Source: an uncultured Prevotella sp.
Lineage (GTDB): Bacteria; Bacteroidota; Bacteroidia; Bacteroidales; Bacteroidaceae
Assembly (NCBI GenBank): GCA_944319795.1
Contig: CALUFA010000019.1
Coordinates: 1 to 45,839, forward strand
Direction of reading: 5' to 3'
Length of the DNA stretch: 45,839 nt
The notes below the pieces were generated by a model. The model had not been told where the DNA came from. It was given only the letters and a program-made list of their open reading frames with translations, and did not search any database. Made by a program: the position numbers and the translations under genes. This document shows, piece by piece, positions 44,074 through 45,839 of this stretch. The stretch's first letter is position 1; each line of letters opens with the position of its first letter.

Positions 44074-44171
44074 AAAACCTACGGTTTCCCAAAAGGCGGT
44101 CTTTTAGCTTGTAAAAGGTAACCTTTTAGGCGGTAAAAGGTGGCCTTTTGCAGTGTGAAAGGATGCCTTTT
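44074..44171. repeat. Family C array upstream of the MFS gene
   Basis: The lead palindrome AAAACCTACGGTTTC is at 44074-44088. After two bases, four 15-bp units start at 44091, 44113, 44135 and 44157, exactly 22 bp apart, with 7-nt spacers. Each unit is itself a quasi-palindrome (for example AAAAGGTAACCTTTT). The array lies in the 43935-44356 gap between divergent phoH and the MFS gene, so it is not obviously a terminator. A homologous copy lies downstream of the MFS gene. Confidence 0.85.
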
Positions 44172-44292
44172 GTGTTTTGTTGCGTAATATGTTGATATTC
44201 AGTTTGTTGTGTTTTGTTCCCAATGCGTATGCAGCCGGCGGCCCGTTGGCCTGCCGTTTGCGTAGGTAAAGAAAAAATATTGTCATGAATTA

Positions 44293-44323
44293 TTGTGCCT
44301 TCGGATGATTATTCTTACTTTTG
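44293..44323 (+). promoter_or_regulatory. Promoter of the sugar-efflux-type MFS gene
   Basis: TTG at 44293-44295 and TACTTTTG at 44316-44323, spaced by 20 bp, followed by C. The predicted start of transcription lies about 25 nt before the ATG at 44357. Confidence 0.55.
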
Positions 44324-44356
44324 CAGCCGATTTTAGGATAATTATTTGTTTGATAG

Positions 44357-45709
44357 ATGGATAGGGTTTTAAATCACGGTTCTGCCTATATTAACGGCAC
44401 GGCCGTGTCGGATTGTTTTCAGGAAAAGCCGGCAAGTATGGCAAAAGAGGTAAAGACTGACGGCGCAGGCGTAGGCGCCGGCGGCGCAGGACGCGCCGGC
44501 CGCCGTGTAAATGGCGGAACTGACGGCGGCGACTCGCGGCGGTGGCTCCTGCTGGTCGTGCTGTCGTTTACGGCGTTCATATTCAACACTACCGAGTTCG
44601 TGCCCATAGGTTTGCTGTCGGACATCGCAGCCGACTTCGGCATGGGCGAGTCGCAAACGAGCCTTCTGATAACCGTCTACGCATGGTTCGTGGCCGTTAT
44701 GTCGCTGCCGCTCATGCTTGCCGTGGGCAAGTACGACTTCCGTAAGATCCTCTTGGGCGTCATCGCCCTTTTCATAGTGAGCCATGCGGTTTCGGCCGTG
44801 TCGGCTAATTTCACCATGCTTATGGCCTCGCGCCTCGGCGTGGCCTGCTCGCATGCCATATTTTGGTCGATAATGTCGCCCCTGGCAGTACACATCGCGC
44901 CCGATGGCAAGCGCGAGGCGGCCCTCGGCATGATAATCACGGGCACGTCGTTAGCCATGATCGTGGGCATGCCAATGGGCCGTGTCATAGGCTTGCATCT
45001 CGGCTGGCGCGTCACATTCGGCTGCGTGGGCGGGGCCGCCCTGTTGGCGTTCGTCCTGCTGGCGCTGATGTTTCCGCCCGTGCCCAACAACCAGAACGCC
45101 TCAGTCAAGAGCCTGCCTGCGCTGCTTAAGTCGCCCGTGCTGACGGGCATTTACGTCTTTATATTCCTTGCCGTGACGGCCCATTACGCCGGATACAGCT
45201 ATATCGAGCCGTTCTTGAAGCAGGTGGCCGGCATGAGCGACGGCCTTACCACGCTTACGCTGATGCTCTTCGGCATGGCCGGCGTGGGCAGCAGCGTGTT
45301 GTTCTCTAAGTTTTACGCCAACCACCGCAGGGCGTTCTTTTCGTTCATCGTGGCCGGCGTGCCGGCGGCTTTGTTCCTGATGAGGCCGCTTGCTTTCAAC
45401 GTTTACGCGGCCATAGCCTTCTGCGTTGCCTGGGGGTTGGTGTTCATGATGTTCAACCTCGTCACTGAGTTCGAGACCATCCGCAACTCGCCGCAGGCCA
45501 CTACCGTAGCCGTGTCGATATATTCGTCTATCTTCAACATCGGCATAGGCGGCGGAGCGTTCGTCGGCGGCATGGTTATCAACGATTATTCCTTATCGGC
45601 GGTGGGTTACGTCGGCGGTGCCATAGCCGTAGTGGCCATGCTTTTCGCCCTGAAGCGGCTGCTGCCGGCGTTTAAAGACCGGTCTGCCGACGTAGGGCAA
45701 CAAGCGTAA
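44357..45709 (+). CDS. MFS transporter, sugar efflux (SotB/AraJ) type
   Basis: A 450-residue major facilitator with about 12 helices. The first helix FTAFIFNTTEFVPIGLLSDIAADFGM is the signature of the SotB/AraJ/NepI (DHA1) group, which exports sugars, nucleosides or drugs. The N-terminus before the first helix is unusually long and Gly/Ala-rich (about residues 27-53); an ATG at 44438 would remove 27 residues and is a reasonable alternative. The gene has its own promoter and lies between two homologous family C arrays. The substrate is unknown. Confidence 0.87.
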   Translation: MDRVLNHGSAYINGTAVSDCFQEKPASMAKEVKTDGAGVGAGGAGRAGRRVNGGTDGGDSRRWLLLVVLSFTAFIFNTTEFVPIGLLSDIAADFGMGESQTSLLITVYAWFVAVMSLPLMLAVGKYDFRKILLGVIALFIVSHAVSAVSANFTMLMASRLGVACSHAIFWSIMSPLAVHIAPDGKREAALGMIITGTSLAMIVGMPMGRVIGLHLGWRVTFGCVGGAALLAFVLLALMFPPVPNNQNASVKSLPALLKSPVLTGIYVFIFLAVTAHYAGYSYIEPFLKQVAGMSDGLTTLTLMLFGMAGVGSSVLFSKFYANHRRAFFSFIVAGVPAALFLMRPLAFNVYAAIAFCVAWGLVFMMFNLVTEFETIRNSPQATTVAVSIYSSIFNIGIGGGAFVGGMVINDYSLSAVGYVGGAIAVVAMLFALKRLLPAFKDRSADVGQQA

Positions 45710-45745
45710 ATGTCTTTTCGGAAAAAAGCGTTGTATAATACGTTG

Positions 45746-45839
45746 AAAACCAACGGTTTTGCAAAAGGCGGTCTTTTAGCTTGTAAAAGGTGGCTTTTCA
45801 TGCGGTAAAAGGTAGCCTTTTACGACGCAAGAGGATGCC
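45746..45839. repeat. Family C array downstream of the MFS gene (cut by window end)
   Basis: The lead palindrome AAAACCAACGGTTTT is at 45746-45760. After GC, 15-bp units start at 45763, 45785, 45807 and 45829 with the 22-bp period; the last is truncated at the window edge. The order of lead, first unit AAAAGGCGGTCTTTT and spacer AGCTTGT is identical to the array at 44074-44171, so these are direct copies. Confidence 0.85.

Noticed and set aside
44091-44171. CRISPR-like array at the 22-bp periodic locus
   Set aside because: 15-bp palindromic units with 7-nt spacers are too short and the spacers are not unique protospacer-like sequences.

Overview
The window looks like chromosomal housekeeping DNA from a member of the Bacteroidales, most likely a Prevotella-like organism. 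Three things point there. Promoter-like sites have the Bacteroidetes form TTTG-N19-20-TAnnTTTG, and Shine-Dalgarno sites are weak or absent at many starts. NuoC-NuoD and LpxC-FabZ occur as fusions. Complex I is encoded without NuoE, NuoF and NuoG. No tRNA, rRNA, CRISPR array, transposase or prophage gene was seen.

Layout. 1-556 is gene-free and made of repeats. pgk (-) and queC (+) diverge, followed by a signal-peptide phospholipase D/cardiolipin synthase-like gene (+). A two-gene minus operon encodes a substrate-binding lipoprotein and a TPR protein. radA and a GlcNAc-kinase-like gene (+) follow. The complex I operon nuoA-B-CD-H-I-J-K-L-M-N (+) spans 11.2-21.4 kb and is followed by a small DUF6078-like gene. 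A minus block holds a Pif1-like helicase, PBP1A, miaA, the lipid A operon lpxD-lpxC/fabZ-lpxA, an HD phosphohydrolase, ogt and an Fsr-type efflux pump, then a LuxR-type regulator. A DUF1349 protein and a VOC protein (+) come next. A minus operon phoH-purC-menG-aroE-purM-prfA-pyrF mixes purine, pyrimidine, shikimate and menaquinone synthesis with translation termination. A sugar-efflux-type MFS gene (+) closes the window. Menaquinone made by MenG would be the electron acceptor of the Nuo complex.

The unusual content is repetitive. Family A is built from the 8-bp unit GCAGACAA (variant GTGACAA) arranged as head-to-head arms around a core containing AAGGAGATTT. It fills seven gene junctions, almost from stop codon to next start, and also lies in frame inside radA, where it encodes four 14-residue repeats. 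Pure GCAGACAA tracts have no stop codon in any of six frames, which may explain why they survive in and at the ends of genes (radA, phoH, the TPR gene, aroE). Six genes just downstream of a family A element share the start context (C)TAAAAAATAAA..ACAATG. Family B has a similar architecture built from GTGAGAAG-like octamers. Family C is a 15-bp quasi-palindrome repeated with an exact 22-bp period (15 + 7) at five loci; two homologous copies flank the last MFS gene. The 5' end carries two further repeat types. I regard families A and C as the most interesting material. Functions proposed for them are inference from sequence alone.
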